Assembly: GCA_012800465.1 (NCBI GenBank)
Contig: JAAZJI010000011.1
Coordinates: forward strand, 1 to 5,067
Reading direction: 5' to 3'
Length of the DNA stretch: 5,067 nucleotides
Origin: Spirochaetales bacterium
GTDB lineage: Bacteria > Spirochaetota > Spirochaetia > Sphaerochaetales > Sphaerochaetaceae
Every line of letters starts with the position of its first letter. The first letter of the stretch is position 1. Of this stretch, positions 4,912 through 5,067 are shown one piece after another. The position numbers were made by a program, and so were the translations under genes. The notes below the pieces were generated by a model that searched no databases, was not told the origin of the DNA, and saw nothing but the letters and a program-made list of their open reading frames with translations.

Positions 4912-5067
4912 ATGTCGTTTCAAGAAGAAAAGCGTGAAGTAGCCACCCCCGCCGCCCCGAAAGCGATCGGGCCGTACAGCCAGGGGGTCATCGCCGGGCC
5001 GTTCGTATTCACCAGCGGCGTTCTGCCGGTCGACCCCGTGACCGGCAAGCTCGTCGAGGGGGGGATC
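4912..5067 (+). CDS. ridA: RidA family protein (YjgF/YER057c/UK114), 5' part, cut by window end
   Basis: The visible 52 residues contain the family signature APKAIGPYSQGV (15-26), then FVFTSGVLPVDPVTGKLVEGGI (31-52). Full-length members have about 125-130 residues, so roughly 40% is present. RidA speeds up hydrolysis of reactive enamine/imine intermediates, such as 2-aminoacrylate, released by PLP enzymes, giving 2-oxo acids and ammonia. It acts as a cytosolic trimer. Tyr22 matches the conserved active-site tyrosine (Tyr17 in E. coli/Salmonella). The key arginine (Arg105 in Salmonella) lies beyond the window, so archetypal RidA cannot be separated from Rid1-Rid7 subgroups. The N-terminal MSFQEEKREV is a few residues longer than usual. 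A PLP-dependent aminotransferase lies about 4.7 kb upstream in the same neighbourhood. Confidence 0.92.
   Translation, partial: MSFQEEKREVATPAAPKAIGPYSQGVIAGPFVFTSGVLPVDPVTGKLVEGGI

Overview
This is a GC-rich bacterial chromosomal window, dense in genes, with classic Shine-Dalgarno sites, GTG as well as ATG starts, and codons favouring G/C at the third position. I see no mobile element, CRISPR array, tRNA or rRNA. Gene content and codon style would fit a GC-rich free-living spirochaete, but that is an impression from memory, not a demonstrated assignment. The genes with recognised families are housekeeping types found in many phyla.

Layout. Positions 1-242 hold the 3' end of a class I/II PLP-dependent aminotransferase on the + strand. 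It converges on, and overlaps by 4 bp, a minus-strand gene of the YjbQ/UPF0047 family (239-658); the two TAG stops are the two strands of one CTAG palindrome. An 83-bp intergenic region (659-741) carries back-to-back promoters: an extended -10 promoter for the yjbQ-like gene, and a TTGTCA-N17-TATGCT promoter for a large gene on the + strand. That gene (742-3405, GTG start) encodes an 887-residue protein I do not recognise. It has a helical/mixed N-terminal half, a roughly 310-residue very acidic, probably disordered middle, and a compact C-terminal domain. Seven bases later an inositol-monophosphatase-family gene starts (3413-4189), followed after 31 bp by a HAD phosphatase of the phosphoglycolate phosphatase/PpaX type (4221-4868). 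These three genes look like one operon. A RidA (YjgF/YER057c) gene starts at 4912 with a strong ribosome site and its own candidate promoter, and runs off the window.

How they may work together. The aminotransferase, RidA, the HAD phosphatase and the YjbQ-like protein all fit central metabolism and the clean-up of reactive or stray metabolites (enamines/imines from PLP enzymes, phosphoglycolate-type by-products). This link rests on neighbourhood and family knowledge only. The acidic protein is the real unknown. It is cytoplasmic by appearance, has one cysteine, and its N-terminal half contains a stretch that weakly resembles a PD-(D/E)XK nuclease core lacking its catalytic residues.

The most notable points are the unidentified acidic protein, the loss of a family histidine in the YjbQ-like protein, dyad symmetries sitting on promoter boxes, and three candidate promoters that all place the -10 box only 7-8 nt before the Shine-Dalgarno sequence.
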